A DNA stretch of 20,156 nt from a virus. The notes below the pieces were generated by a model that saw only the letters and a list, made by a program, of their open reading frames with translations, was not told the DNA's origin and ran no database searches. The stretch covers positions 1 to 20,156 of the IMG/VR virus record IMGVR_UViG_3300007540_000170, one strand, 5' to 3'. A program made the translations under genes and the position numbers. Shown here in pieces: positions 5,579 through 13,375 of the stretch (within the stretch, counting starts at the first letter, position 1; every line of letters begins with the position of its first letter).

Positions 5579-5799
5579 TGAAAATAAAAGATGAACTAGA
5601 AAGGCAAAGAGAAATGCAGGAAATGGGTATGACAAAATGGAGAACAGATAGTATCTATAATCCAAGACATGTTGTTACTCAACAGGAGAAACTAGATTAT
5701 GAACCTTTACCTTTATGGGTATGGGGATTAATTTTATGGGGAAGTATGTCTTTAATTGTGGGTGCTTACTGCTTGGTCTTCTTAGGAGAGTTGCTATGA
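5578..5799 (+). CDS. Single-span membrane protein
   Basis: This 73-residue product has a charged N-terminal region (residues 1-42, with two Met- and Glu-rich helical turns) and one clear hydrophobic segment at about 46-70 (WVWGLILWGSMSLIVGAYCL). The charged N-terminus suggests it faces the cytoplasm. Small one-span phage proteins may act on host membrane proteins or serve in lysis, but this one is far from the lysozyme. It starts by TAATG coupling and overlaps the next gene by ATGA. Confidence 0.72.
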   Translation: MKIKDELERQREMQEMGMTKWRTDSIYNPRHVVTQQEKLDYEPLPLWVWGLILWGSMSLIVGAYCLVFLGELL

Positions 5800-6032
5800 A
5801 AGAAATAGATCACTCAGCAGCTAATGAGATAATAAGTGAGTTCTTAGGCTCTAAAAACATGACAATCAGTAAAGCATTAGAAACTATATACGAGTGTGCT
5901 GATTACGATCAGGATGAGAATGTAGCTAGAGATTGGGAAAGAGCTATGTCTTATATTGCTTATCAGCTAGGCGTAGTCTTTGATGAAGACACCGAGCAAT
6001 GGGTAACTGCTGATGAGGGGCATCCGGTATGA
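5796..6032 (+). CDS. Acidic hypothetical protein
   Basis: The start at 5796 gives ATGA overlap with the preceding gene and has TAGGAG about ten bases upstream. The 78-residue protein is acidic and helical (DYDQDENVARDWERA) with a C-terminal FDEDTEQWV. No cysteine cluster other than one Cys, no known motif. Longer same-frame versions from 5715 overlap the membrane protein and are rejected. Function unknown. Confidence 0.68.
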   Translation: MKEIDHSAANEIISEFLGSKNMTISKALETIYECADYDQDENVARDWERAMSYIAYQLGVVFDEDTEQWVTADEGHPV

Positions 6033-6559
6033 ATATATTCTATCTAGATCGTGACCCTGTAACCTGTGCTAAACAGCACTGTGATAAGCATATAGTCAAA
6101 ATGATTTTAGAATATGCACAGTTACTATCTACAGCCCATAGAGTTCTCGATGGTGCTGAACATTATGAAGCTTCTGATCGCACTGGTCGTATGATTAAAC
6201 GCTTTTGGCTTGAAAAACCTAAAGATAAACTGTACCAAGCCACACATATTCACCATCCTTCTGCCATATGGTGTAGAGAAAATATAAGTAATTACATATG
6301 GTTGTCTGATTTATTTGTAGCTTGTTTAAAGGAGTACACATATAGATATAATAAAACTCACAAGTGTTCAGAGCTTAAAGAACTATTGCTTGAGCCGCCA
6401 GAGCATATTACTATAGGTGCATTTTTCCCACCCACTTTAGCAATGCCAGATGAACATAAGGTTTCGGATTGTAACATCGAGTGTTACCGAAACTATTACC
6501 ATACGAAACACTTTGCTAAGTGGACTAACAGACCTATACCGGAGTGGTTTAATGCCTAG
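6029..6559 (+). CDS. Conserved phage protein with CDKHIVKM motif
   Basis: The 176-residue product begins MNIFYLDRDPVTCAKQHC, then DKHIVKMILE and QLLSTAHRVLDG. Near residue 95 comes THIHHPSAIWCREN with SNYIWL, and then EYTYRYNKTHK. I recall this combination (CDKHxVKM, NHPxAxWxR, EYxYRY) in an uncharacterised protein family of cyanophages and other marine phages. The conserved Cys, Asp, Lys, His and Trp residues suggest an enzyme, possibly acting on DNA or nucleotides, but I know of no proven activity. It is coupled to its neighbours by ATGA and an 8-nt overlap. Confidence 0.78.
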   Translation: MNIFYLDRDPVTCAKQHCDKHIVKMILEYAQLLSTAHRVLDGAEHYEASDRTGRMIKRFWLEKPKDKLYQATHIHHPSAIWCRENISNYIWLSDLFVACLKEYTYRYNKTHKCSELKELLLEPPEHITIGAFFPPTLAMPDEHKVSDCNIECYRNYYHTKHFAKWTNRPIPEWFNA

Positions 6560-6737
6560 TAATTATACACAACATCAGTTAATGAAGTTACTTCCGGTAA
6601 AAACCAATAAAGAATATGATGATCATTTATTAAATAAAAAGTATTTTGCTTTGTGGTACAAGGCACACAACAAGGAACATCAAGATGAAAAAACATCTAG
6701 ACTTAAAAGATTTTTTACTTTCTCCAAAGATGAGTGA
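6552..6737 (+). CDS. Small basic hypothetical protein (61 aa)
   Basis: The ATG at 6552 overlaps the previous stop by 8 nt and has GGAG upstream in the preceding gene. The 61 residues are basic and His-rich (YTQHQLMKLL, KAHNKEHQDEK, LKRFFTF), and look helical. No family recognised. Its 3' end overlaps the next gene by 53 nt if that gene starts at 6685. Confidence 0.6.
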   Translation: MPSNYTQHQLMKLLPVKTNKEYDDHLLNKKYFALWYKAHNKEHQDEKTSRLKRFFTFSKDE

Positions 6738-6978
6738 CAGAGCTACAACTTGGTATTACTACGAAGGATGGAGGCTCTGTGAGATTAGTATAGGCAGTAA
6801 GTTTATTCATATAAAACCTTTGTTTGGAGGTTATTCAAAAAAGAAAATAGGTATACGAAAGGGTAGAGGCATATTAAAAGATATGTATTGGAGGGCTGCT
6901 AGATGCGATGCTTTCTTTAAAGCTTTGGGTGAAGGAAAGAAACGTAAGCCTAGAAACTGGGAGAAACTTTATGCCTAG
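6685..6978 (+). CDS. Basic hypothetical protein
   Basis: I chose the ATG at 6685 because AAGGA lies seven bases upstream. The alternative ATG at 6730 would give 82 residues and an 8-nt overlap, in line with the other junctions, but has no Shine-Dalgarno sequence. The product (97 residues from 6685) is aromatic and strongly basic: TTWYYYEGWRLC, then SKKKIGIRKGRG and KKRKPRNWEK. It could bind nucleic acid. No family recognised. Confidence 0.65.
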   Translation: MKKHLDLKDFLLSPKMSDRATTWYYYEGWRLCEISIGSKFIHIKPLFGGYSKKKIGIRKGRGILKDMYWRAARCDAFFKALGEGKKRKPRNWEKLYA

Positions 6979-7417
6979 GAAACTATATGAGACTAAGCAA
7001 TCTTTAGATGCTGAAAAGAATTTTGCTAAAGACTTACAGAAATATTTTAAAGTTAATTTAAAAAAACTACCTATGCAATATAGCTTAGACTTCGTAGCTA
7101 TAGATACTAAAAATTATAAGCCTAAGTTCTTTTTAGAACTAAAAGAACGTAGATGTAAACGTATTACTTATCCTACTTATATAATATCTTTATCTAAATT
7201 CCTGAAAGCTAAAGAGATTTATAGATCTTTAAATATGAATACCTACCTCTGTGTTAGATGGGCAGATGCTAGTGGTTATATTTGTCTCAATGATATTGAG
7301 GATGATAATATTGACATTACTATGGGAGGTCGTTATGATCGAAACGATTGGCAAGATGTAGAGCCATTGTTAACTATTGACATTGGAAAATTTATAATAA
7401 TTGGAGACACTGAATGA
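6971..7417 (+). CDS. Putative PD-(D/E)XK-like nuclease domain protein
   Basis: The 148-residue product has a pattern expected of a small PD-(D/E)XK fold: a helix at residues 11-26, then LDFVAID with D40 and a second strand ending FFLELKER with E56 and K58, and a later strand near 91-98 (TYLCVRWAD). The D-x15-E-x-K spacing is compatible with a metal-dependent nuclease core. Nothing else in the sequence names a family, and some phage proteins with this fold are inactive. Starts 8 nt inside the previous gene; GAGAAAC lies upstream. Confidence applies to the gene; the nuclease idea is weaker. Confidence 0.6.
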   Translation: MPRKLYETKQSLDAEKNFAKDLQKYFKVNLKKLPMQYSLDFVAIDTKNYKPKFFLELKERRCKRITYPTYIISLSKFLKAKEIYRSLNMNTYLCVRWADASGYICLNDIEDDNIDITMGGRYDRNDWQDVEPLLTIDIGKFIIIGDTE

Positions 7418-7704
7418 ATACAGATAATCTTGATCCCTTCTCAGATATAAAAGAATACTTCACAACTCTAAAGGATGCAACAATTAATGGATCAATAAAG
7501 GCCAAGGTATTAATGCTAGGGGGAGGACTGTTTATACTAGGGTTCTATGCCTTTGCTATTATGCTACTGGCAGAGATCGTTGAGCTGATGGATTTACAAA
7601 GCCGAACAGGTATGTTACCATCTACTATCGAGAACGTAGTGCTTGCCTTTCTGTTTTGGGCAGGTCACAGATATTTTTACAACAAAGCTAAAGAGGAGCT
7701 ATAA
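7414..7704 (+). CDS. Membrane protein with two predicted spans
   Basis: This 96-residue product has a hydrophobic span at about residues 32-56 (GGGLFILGFYAFAIMLLAEI) and a weaker one at about 74-86 (VVLAFLFWAGH), with a charged N-terminus and a basic C-terminus. Two spans of this sort occur in class II holins, but it lies in the early or replication block, 10 kb from the lysozyme, so a holin role is only a possibility. It is coupled by ATGA to the previous gene and carries the Shine-Dalgarno GAGGAG of the next. Confidence 0.72.
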   Translation: MNTDNLDPFSDIKEYFTTLKDATINGSIKAKVLMLGGGLFILGFYAFAIMLLAEIVELMDLQSRTGMLPSTIENVVLAFLFWAGHRYFYNKAKEEL

Positions 7705-7705
7705 A

Positions 7706-8134
7706 ATGGCTATAGTACAAGGTACTGCTTACTGGGCTAGCATTAAACGCCCTAATACAACCTATGAACCAGTGTACAGTGTCAACCTTGTGGTTGATGA
7801 GGAGACTGCCTCGGATTTTAAACGCCGAGGATTTACAATTAAAGATATGAATGAAGGCCCTGCCATTATCATTAAAAGAAAAGTGAACGGTGGGCCAAAA
7901 GGAACTAGAGAGCCTCCTAAACTTTATGATCGAATGAAGAATGAGATTGATGTAGAAGTTGGTAATGGTTCTAAGGTCAAAGTTTCCTATCGTGAGTGGG
8001 AGATGGACAGAGGTGGGCAACATTATCAAGGGCTAGAGTTTATAGCCTTACAGGTTTTAGACCTAGTCCCTTACTCTAGTGGAGGAGGAGCCGATGAGTT
8101 TGATATAGAAGAATCACTTGAGGATGAACTATGA
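7706..8134 (+). CDS. Single-stranded DNA-binding protein candidate
   Basis: The 142-residue protein has the traits of marine-phage ssDNA-binding proteins: a beta-rich N-terminal domain starting MAIVQGTAYWASIKRPN, then YEPVYSVNLVVD, a basic Lys/Arg segment near 54-75, and a Gly-rich linker leading to a strongly acidic tail (residues 130-142, ending EDEL). The acidic tail corresponds to the T7 gp2.5 C-terminus, which contacts polymerase and helicase, but lacks a terminal Phe. Position just before primase-helicase and polymerase supports the call. GAGGAG lies nine bases upstream. Direct homology to T7 gp2.5 is not obvious by eye. Confidence 0.78.
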   Translation: MAIVQGTAYWASIKRPNTTYEPVYSVNLVVDEETASDFKRRGFTIKDMNEGPAIIIKRKVNGGPKGTREPPKLYDRMKNEIDVEVGNGSKVKVSYREWEMDRGGQHYQGLEFIALQVLDLVPYSSGGGADEFDIEESLEDEL

Positions 8135-8412
8135 GTATATTCAAGACTGACAATGGAGACTTCGATGTCTCCAAGATGTCTTTAGAAAACCAACGTAACT
8201 TTGAATTAGCTCAGTATCTGATAATTGATATAGAATCTTTGTCAAAAGATATTCAAACCAAGAAGGCTGCACTTGAGTACTTTAAGTTACAGCTAGGCAC
8301 TGAATGTAATGATGATACAAAGGCCATATATAAAAGAACTAGGGATGAAGATGGTAAGTTTATTGCCGACAATCCCGACACTCCTGAGGATGAGGCTTGG
8401 ACTATAGATTAA
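8131..8412 (+). CDS. Hypothetical protein after the SSB gene
   Basis: Ninety-three residues, coupled by ATGA to the SSB gene. Residues 20-50 form a probable amphipathic helix or coiled coil; the C-terminal third is acidic (DNPDTPEDEAW). It lies last before the terminator at 8430, which makes it the end of the early/SSB transcription unit. A role with the SSB or the replisome is a guess from position. No family recognised. Confidence 0.68.
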   Translation: MSIFKTDNGDFDVSKMSLENQRNFELAQYLIIDIESLSKDIQTKKAALEYFKLQLGTECNDDTKAIYKRTRDEDGKFIADNPDTPEDEAWTID

Positions 8413-8429
8413 TTGTGTGCTGTTGATTT

Positions 8430-8457
8430 GGGGGAGTTTAGGCTCCCCTTTTTTTTT
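8430..8457 (+). terminator. Intrinsic terminator upstream of the replication operon
   Basis: A stem of GGGGAG with CTCCCC (8431-8436 and 8443-8448) and a 6-nt loop is followed by nine T residues at 8449-8457. This is a textbook Rho-independent terminator. Only 11 bases separate it from the ATG of the primase-helicase, and those bases hold the Shine-Dalgarno AAGGAG. Any promoter for the next operon must therefore lie upstream of the terminator, or the terminator is leaky or overridden. Confidence 0.92.
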
Positions 8458-8468
8458 AAGGAGCAAAA

Positions 8469-10112
8469 ATGACATTTATTAAAACACATTTACCCTGCCC
8501 TGAATGTGGTGGCAGTGACCCAGCATCTTTGAATGATGATGGCTCAATGTATTGTTTTAGTTGTGATAAGTTAATTCCCAATCATGACAGCAGTATCTCA
8601 CCCACACCAGTAGAATTTAAAACCTACAAAAATAATTCCGTTAATACATCCGATGGTTCTTTCAACGCTCTAACAGATAGAAGTATTTCTCTTAGTACTG
8701 CTAAGAAGTATGGTGTTAAATCTATTCTTAACTCTAAAGATGAAATAGATACTCACATCTATCCCTACTACAACGTCAATGAGATAGGTGCTTATAAACT
8801 TAGAGATGCTAAGAAGACATTCTTCTGGCAAGGGTCTTCAGTTGGCACTGGGCTGTTTGGTCAGCAGTTATTTCAAGAAGGAGGCAAGTACATTACTATC
8901 ACTGAAGGTGAGTGTGATGCTATGGCAGGGTATGAACTGCTAGGATCTAAGTGGCCTGTAGTCTCTCTGAAGAATGGTGCTGGCGGTACAGTCAGAGATA
9001 TAAAAGCATCTCTAGAGTTTTTAGAAAAGTTTGACAAAATTGTTATTAACTTTGATAGCGATACTCCGGGTAGAGAAGCTGCCAAAAAGGTGGCTAGGTT
9101 ATTTACTCCGGGCAAAGCCTTGATCATGAGTCTCCCTGAAGAGTTTAAAGATGCTAATGATATGCTACGTAATGGTAATCACAAGGCATATACTACATCT
9201 TGGTGGGCTTCTAAAACCTATACCCCCTCTGGAATCATGAGTGCCAAAGATGTTATGGCTAAATATCATGATCGCCCCGAGAAGGAATCTATTCCTTATC
9301 CTTGGCATGGACTAAACGATAAGCTGTATGGACTCAGAACCGGAGAGCTTGTTACCGTGACAGGTGGTACTGGCCTAGGTAAATCTAGTATCACCAGAGA
9401 ACTAGAACACTGGCTGATTAAAAATACTAAAGACAATGTAGGTATTATTGCTCTCGAAGAGGATTACTATAAGACTGCTGACTGCCTTGTATCTATTGAA
9501 GCTAACACTAGATTATACATTGACCACATTAGAAAAGAATACCCAAAGGAAAAGCTAGATAGTATGCTATCAAATCTCTTTGGAGATGATCGTGTTTGGA
9601 TTCATTCACACTTTGGGTCTAACGATATTGATGAGATCTTTGCTAAAGTAAGATACATGATTGTCGGTCTTGATTGTAAGTGGGTAGTAATAGATCACTT
9701 ACATATGCTACTGTCGGCTAGTGCCGAAGGGGATGAACGCAGAACGATAGATACAATTATGCACAAGCTCCGCTCTATAGTTGAAGAGACGAATGCAGGT
9801 TTAATATTGGTATCTCACCTCAAGAGAATTGAAGGCAACAGAGGCCATGAGAATGGAGTTGCTGTTAACCTCAGTCACCTTAGGGGTTCGCAGTCTATAG
9901 CACAGCTCTCAGATTGTGTACTAGCCTTAGAACGTAATCAGCAGTCTGATGATCCTAATGAAGCCAACACTACCCATGTTAGAGTATTGAAGTCTAGGTA
10001 TACTGGGGATGTAGGCATGGCAACCCATCTTACTTACGACAAAGAAACAGGAAGGCTGGCTGAAGTAATTGACTATGAAGATGACTTTGAAGATGCGGAA
10101 GAAGCACTATGA
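8469..10112 (+). CDS. T7 gp4-type DNA primase-helicase
   Basis: This 547-residue protein unwinds the phage fork and makes RNA primers. Domains in order: zinc-binding primase domain with C10, C13, C29 and C32; TOPRIM catalytic region with EGECD (E146) and DSD (D196-D198); RecA/DnaB-type helicase with Walker A GGTGLGKSS (K305), Walker B ending VVIDH (D409) and a VSH motif at 448-450. The C-terminus is acidic (DYEDDFEDAEEAL), as in T7 gp4, where it contacts the polymerase. Length is close to T7 gp4 (566). Unlike T7 gene 4, I see no internal start that would give a helicase-only form. Overlaps the polymerase gene by ATGA. Confidence 0.97.
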   Translation: MTFIKTHLPCPECGGSDPASLNDDGSMYCFSCDKLIPNHDSSISPTPVEFKTYKNNSVNTSDGSFNALTDRSISLSTAKKYGVKSILNSKDEIDTHIYPYYNVNEIGAYKLRDAKKTFFWQGSSVGTGLFGQQLFQEGGKYITITEGECDAMAGYELLGSKWPVVSLKNGAGGTVRDIKASLEFLEKFDKIVINFDSDTPGREAAKKVARLFTPGKALIMSLPEEFKDANDMLRNGNHKAYTTSWWASKTYTPSGIMSAKDVMAKYHDRPEKESIPYPWHGLNDKLYGLRTGELVTVTGGTGLGKSSITRELEHWLIKNTKDNVGIIALEEDYYKTADCLVSIEANTRLYIDHIRKEYPKEKLDSMLSNLFGDDRVWIHSHFGSNDIDEIFAKVRYMIVGLDCKWVVIDHLHMLLSASAEGDERRTIDTIMHKLRSIVEETNAGLILVSHLKRIEGNRGHENGVAVNLSHLRGSQSIAQLSDCVLALERNQQSDDPNEANTTHVRVLKSRYTGDVGMATHLTYDKETGRLAEVIDYEDDFEDAEEAL

Positions 10113-11854
10113 AATCATTAATTTTTGATATTGAAACAGATGGGATAACAGATGTAAGTGTTATCTGGTGTATCTCTGCTGTAGATTTAGATAGTAATAC
10201 TGTGTATGAGTTTGGCCCTAGTCAGATAGATGAAGGGGTCAAGCTACTACAACAGGCTGACAAGCTTATCGGTCATAATATTATTAACTATGATATACCT
10301 TGGATAGACAGGATGTGTGGCGTTGACCTATCAGATAAAAAACTGGTAGATACTTTAATCATTTCTAGATTGTTCAATCCAGTACGTGAAGGAGGTCATA
10401 GCCTTAAACAATGGGGTGAGTCGGTAGGCTTCTCTAAGAGTGGGTATGATGACTTTACAGCCTATAGTCCTGAAATGATGGCAAGATGTACCAGCGATGT
10501 TATTCTAAACAAGAAAGTTTATTTTGAACTACGCAAGGAAGCTGCGGGTTTCTCGAAACAGTCTATAGATATAGAGAATAAAGTTGCCCACATCCTGAAG
10601 GAACAGGAAGAACATGGCTTCTTGTTTGATCAGAAGACGGCATCTATTTTACTGGCAGAACTGAATGAAGAAGTTGAGATAGTAACTGCTGAAGTTAAGA
10701 AGCGATTCAAACCTAAGGTAGAAAGAATAGAAATATTCAAACGTCTAACCAAGTCAGGCAAAGTATCGAAGATGGGCGAAACTTTACAGGGTAAGGGACT
10801 AAGACTTACAGAAGATGATCACAAGGAAATAGCTAGTAAAGGATCTATCATACGTGAGAAAAGAATAGAGTTTAATCTAGGCTCACGCAAACAGATAGGA
10901 GAATATCTAAAAGAGTTTGGGTGGAAGCCCAAGAAGTTTACCCCAACAGGTCAGCCAATGGTTGATGAAAAGATATTATCTAATGTAAAAGGAATACCAG
11001 AAGCAGCACTGATAGGTAACTATTTGATGCTTCAGAAACGTATCTCACAGATAAATGCATGGTTCAAGGAGCTAGAAAAAGATGGCAGAGTGCATGGATT
11101 TGTTAACCATAATGGTACTGTTACTGGTAGAATGACTCATAGGAACCCCAACATGGCTCAAGTTCCAAGCTGTTCCGCTCCTTACGGTAAGGAATGCAGA
11201 GCTTGTTGGGTAGTTCCTTCTAAACATAAACTAGTAGGCATTGATGCTAGTGGTCTTGAGTTAAGAATACTTGCTCACTATATGAATGATGAGGGATTTA
11301 TAGATGAAATTCTCAACGGAGACATACACACAGCTAATCAAAGACTTGCAGGTCTTGAATCAAGAAATCAGGCAAAGACATTCATATATGCACTCATATA
11401 CGGAGCCGGAGATGAAAAGATTGGCACAGTGGTTGGAGGAAGCAAGAAAGACGGCAAAAGACTTAGAGACACTTTCCTCAATAATCTGCCATCATTTAGA
11501 ACTCTTATCGCTAAAGTATCGAGAGCTGCAACCAGAGGTTTCCTCAAAGGAATAGATGGTAGAAAAATAAAAGTTAGATCCCAACACAGTGCATTGAATG
11601 CCTTGTTACAGGGAGGAGGTGCTATCGCAATGAAGCAGGGATTGATTCTGTTTCATGAAAAGATACAGAAGTATAATGCTGTTGTAGTGGGCAACGTCCA
11701 CGATGAATGGCAAGTAGAAGTACCAGCCCAGTATGCAGAAGAAGTAGGGAGGGTAGGTGTTGAGTGTATTATACAGGCAGGTAAAGATCTAGAACTTAAC
11801 TGTCCCTTAGATGGTGAATATAAAATTGGAGATAACTGGAGTGAAACACATTAA
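10109..11854 (+). CDS. Family A DNA polymerase (T7 gp5-like)
   Basis: The 581-residue replicative polymerase carries a 3'-5' proofreading exonuclease (FDIETDG with D7 and E9; GHNIINYD with D62; D130 in the third motif) and polymerase motifs A (IDASGLELR, D379), B (RNQAKTFIYALIYGAG, R419, K423, Y427) and C (VHDEW, D532). Tyr427 is the equivalent of T7 Tyr526 and E. coli Phe762. The protein is about 120 residues shorter than T7 gp5 (704). Much of the difference precedes motif A (D379 against D475 in T7), which suggests the thioredoxin-binding insertion is absent. Coupled by ATGA to the primase-helicase gene. Confidence 0.97.
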   Translation: MKSLIFDIETDGITDVSVIWCISAVDLDSNTVYEFGPSQIDEGVKLLQQADKLIGHNIINYDIPWIDRMCGVDLSDKKLVDTLIISRLFNPVREGGHSLKQWGESVGFSKSGYDDFTAYSPEMMARCTSDVILNKKVYFELRKEAAGFSKQSIDIENKVAHILKEQEEHGFLFDQKTASILLAELNEEVEIVTAEVKKRFKPKVERIEIFKRLTKSGKVSKMGETLQGKGLRLTEDDHKEIASKGSIIREKRIEFNLGSRKQIGEYLKEFGWKPKKFTPTGQPMVDEKILSNVKGIPEAALIGNYLMLQKRISQINAWFKELEKDGRVHGFVNHNGTVTGRMTHRNPNMAQVPSCSAPYGKECRACWVVPSKHKLVGIDASGLELRILAHYMNDEGFIDEILNGDIHTANQRLAGLESRNQAKTFIYALIYGAGDEKIGTVVGGSKKDGKRLRDTFLNNLPSFRTLIAKVSRAATRGFLKGIDGRKIKVRSQHSALNALLQGGGAIAMKQGLILFHEKIQKYNAVVVGNVHDEWQVEVPAQYAEEVGRVGVECIIQAGKDLELNCPLDGEYKIGDNWSETH

Positions 11855-12128
11855 ACACGAACCAAACAGGGTAGGTGATCTAGGAGAATACTATGCTATC
11901 ACATGGTTATGGGATAATGGTTATCATGTCTTTAAAAACTGTGGGTGTACAGGCCCTATAGATATAGTAGCTCTTTCACCTGAAGGAAAGGTAACGCTCA
12001 TTGATGTTAAGTCTTACAAAGACAGTAGGCTATCATCGAAATCAGAATTACAAAAAAAACTGGGTGTACAGTACTTACACTATAACTCAAAGACGCGGAA
12101 GTGCCGCTTTGTGGAGCATAAGATATGA
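11841..12128 (+). CDS. Small PD-(D/E)XK nuclease, resolvase-like
   Basis: I start it at GTG 11841 (GGAG nine bases upstream, 14-nt overlap with the polymerase gene) rather than at ATG 11811, which would overlap by 44 nt. The 95 residues hold a compact PD-(D/E)XK core: VGDLGEYYA with E16, CTGPIDIVA with D41, and LIDVKSY with D55 and K57, then a basic strand. This pattern occurs in archaeal-type Holliday-junction resolvases and in small endonucleases of the PDDEXK_5 kind. In the replication operon it could trim or cleave branched or host DNA. Exact substrate unknown. Confidence 0.82.
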   Translation: MKHIKHEPNRVGDLGEYYAITWLWDNGYHVFKNCGCTGPIDIVALSPEGKVTLIDVKSYKDSRLSSKSELQKKLGVQYLHYNSKTRKCRFVEHKI

Positions 12129-12979
12129 AGTCATTACAAAATATAGTAGAAGATATATATGAAAATCTAAAGCCTCTCTGCAATGGTGAGTCCTTAGATA
12201 TATCAGAAGAAGAGATAGATAAGTTTGGCGAGGATATGAAAAACGTATTACGTCATTGGGCCAGACCTACTGCCAGAGATTCATCTTTTAAATTGAGAAT
12301 GTCTAACGTAGGTAAGCCCTCCCGTCAGTTATGGTATGACAACAAATCAGAAAAATCTTCTTCCCTTTCTCCCAGCACGATGATCAAGTTTTTTTACGGC
12401 CATATTCTCGAAGAAGTAGTTCTTCTGTTGGCTAGGCTTTCGGGTCATGATGTAACAGATGAGCAGAAGGAAGTAGAGATCAATGGAGTTAAAGGACATA
12501 TCGACTGCAAAATAGATGGTGAAGTTGTAGATGTAAAGACTGCATCCTCATTTGCCTTCAAGAAGTTTAGACATGGTACACTACCTGATGATGATCCTTT
12601 CGGTTACATTGCACAGATCTCTGGCTATGAACAGGCAGAAAAAAGTAGTCATGGCGGTTTCCTAGCGATTAACAAAGAGACAGGTGAGCTTGCTTTTTAT
12701 GAGCCTGATGAGCTTAGTAAGATAGATACTAAGAAACGTATCGTATCTCTCAAGAAAATATTAAAGTCTAATAGCCCTCCCTCAAAATGCTATCCTGATC
12801 TACCCGAAGGAGCGAAAGGAAACATGAAACTTAATCGTGGTTGTTCCTACTGCCCTCATAAGTTCATATGCCATTCTGATTCTAATAATGGCGAGGGGCT
12901 TAGAGGATTTAAATATGCCAAGGGCGTTACTTATTTCACAAAGATAGTCAAAGAACCTAATGTGGAAGAGATATTATGA
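12125..12979 (+). CDS. RecB/Cas4-like PD-(D/E)XK exonuclease with Fe-S-type cysteines
   Basis: This 284-residue protein has the RecB-family nuclease motifs: GHILEE with E96, GHIDCKIDG with D127, VVDVKTAS with D136 and K138, and QISGY with Q164 and Y168. The C-terminal region carries C222, C240, C243 and C249 (GCSYCPHKFIC), as in Cas4/AddB-type nucleases that hold a 4Fe-4S cluster. It sits where T7 has gene 6 exonuclease, so it probably degrades host DNA and removes primers. In Cas4/AddB the first cysteine lies before the nuclease core, while here the residue at that place looks like Ser66, and C222 may substitute. Coupled by ATGA on both sides. Confidence 0.88.
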   Translation: MKSLQNIVEDIYENLKPLCNGESLDISEEEIDKFGEDMKNVLRHWARPTARDSSFKLRMSNVGKPSRQLWYDNKSEKSSSLSPSTMIKFFYGHILEEVVLLLARLSGHDVTDEQKEVEINGVKGHIDCKIDGEVVDVKTASSFAFKKFRHGTLPDDDPFGYIAQISGYEQAEKSSHGGFLAINKETGELAFYEPDELSKIDTKKRIVSLKKILKSNSPPSKCYPDLPEGAKGNMKLNRGCSYCPHKFICHSDSNNGEGLRGFKYAKGVTYFTKIVKEPNVEEIL

Positions 12980-13224
12980 ATGGTAGAAAAAGTAAATTAG
13001 CGAGAAGGCTTGCTAAAGACCTAGCATTTGGATGGCTTAAAACTCTAGTCTCTTCAGAAGAAGCAGAGAAGATAACTCAAGATAACTTTATGGATCTCAT
13101 GCCTACACAGACCCATATCATGAATGAAGGACAGATGCGTTTGATGCCTAATACCTACAGGTGGTTTATTAAACAGGTCAAAACATCTGGAGTGGATCAT
13201 ATAAATGATAGAAAATTTAGATAG
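12976..13224 (+). CDS. Hypothetical protein
   Basis: Eighty-two residues, coupled by ATGA to the exonuclease gene. The N-terminus is basic (NGRKSKLARRLAKD) and the C-terminal part has NTYRWFIKQVK. A basic NGRK start occurs in several small phage proteins I remember from replication regions, without a known role. The sequence suggests a helical, possibly nucleic-acid-binding protein. Overlaps the next gene by 20 nt. Confidence 0.68.
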   Translation: MNGRKSKLARRLAKDLAFGWLKTLVSSEEAEKITQDNFMDLMPTQTHIMNEGQMRLMPNTYRWFIKQVKTSGVDHINDRKFR

Positions 13225-13375
13225 TATTGATCTAGTAGATTTGATTATAATGACTAGTGAATTCCTGTTATCTAATAACGCCGACATTGCTGAGATTCCT
13301 GATGCCGTTATTGAAAGAATCTGTGATCTTACTGACTATGAGTTAGGCTTTAGACTTGAGAGTACAATACATTGA
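13205..13375 (+). CDS. Small acidic hypothetical protein (56 aa)
   Basis: GGAG lies 12 bases before the ATG at 13205 and the frame is open for 56 residues. The product is acidic and Leu/Ile-rich (ENLDSIDLVDLIIM, ERICDLTDYELGF), probably three short helices. Its stop codon TGA overlaps the TTG start of the endonuclease I gene by 4 nt, the same coupling pattern used across the operon, which supports a real gene. No family recognised. Confidence 0.65.
   Translation: MIENLDSIDLVDLIIMTSEFLLSNNADIAEIPDAVIERICDLTDYELGFRLESTIH

Noticed and set aside
7688-8029. Minus-strand frame opposite the SSB gene
   Set aside because: It overlaps almost all of a plus-strand gene with good start, coupling and family features; no ribosome-binding site and no protein-like motif.
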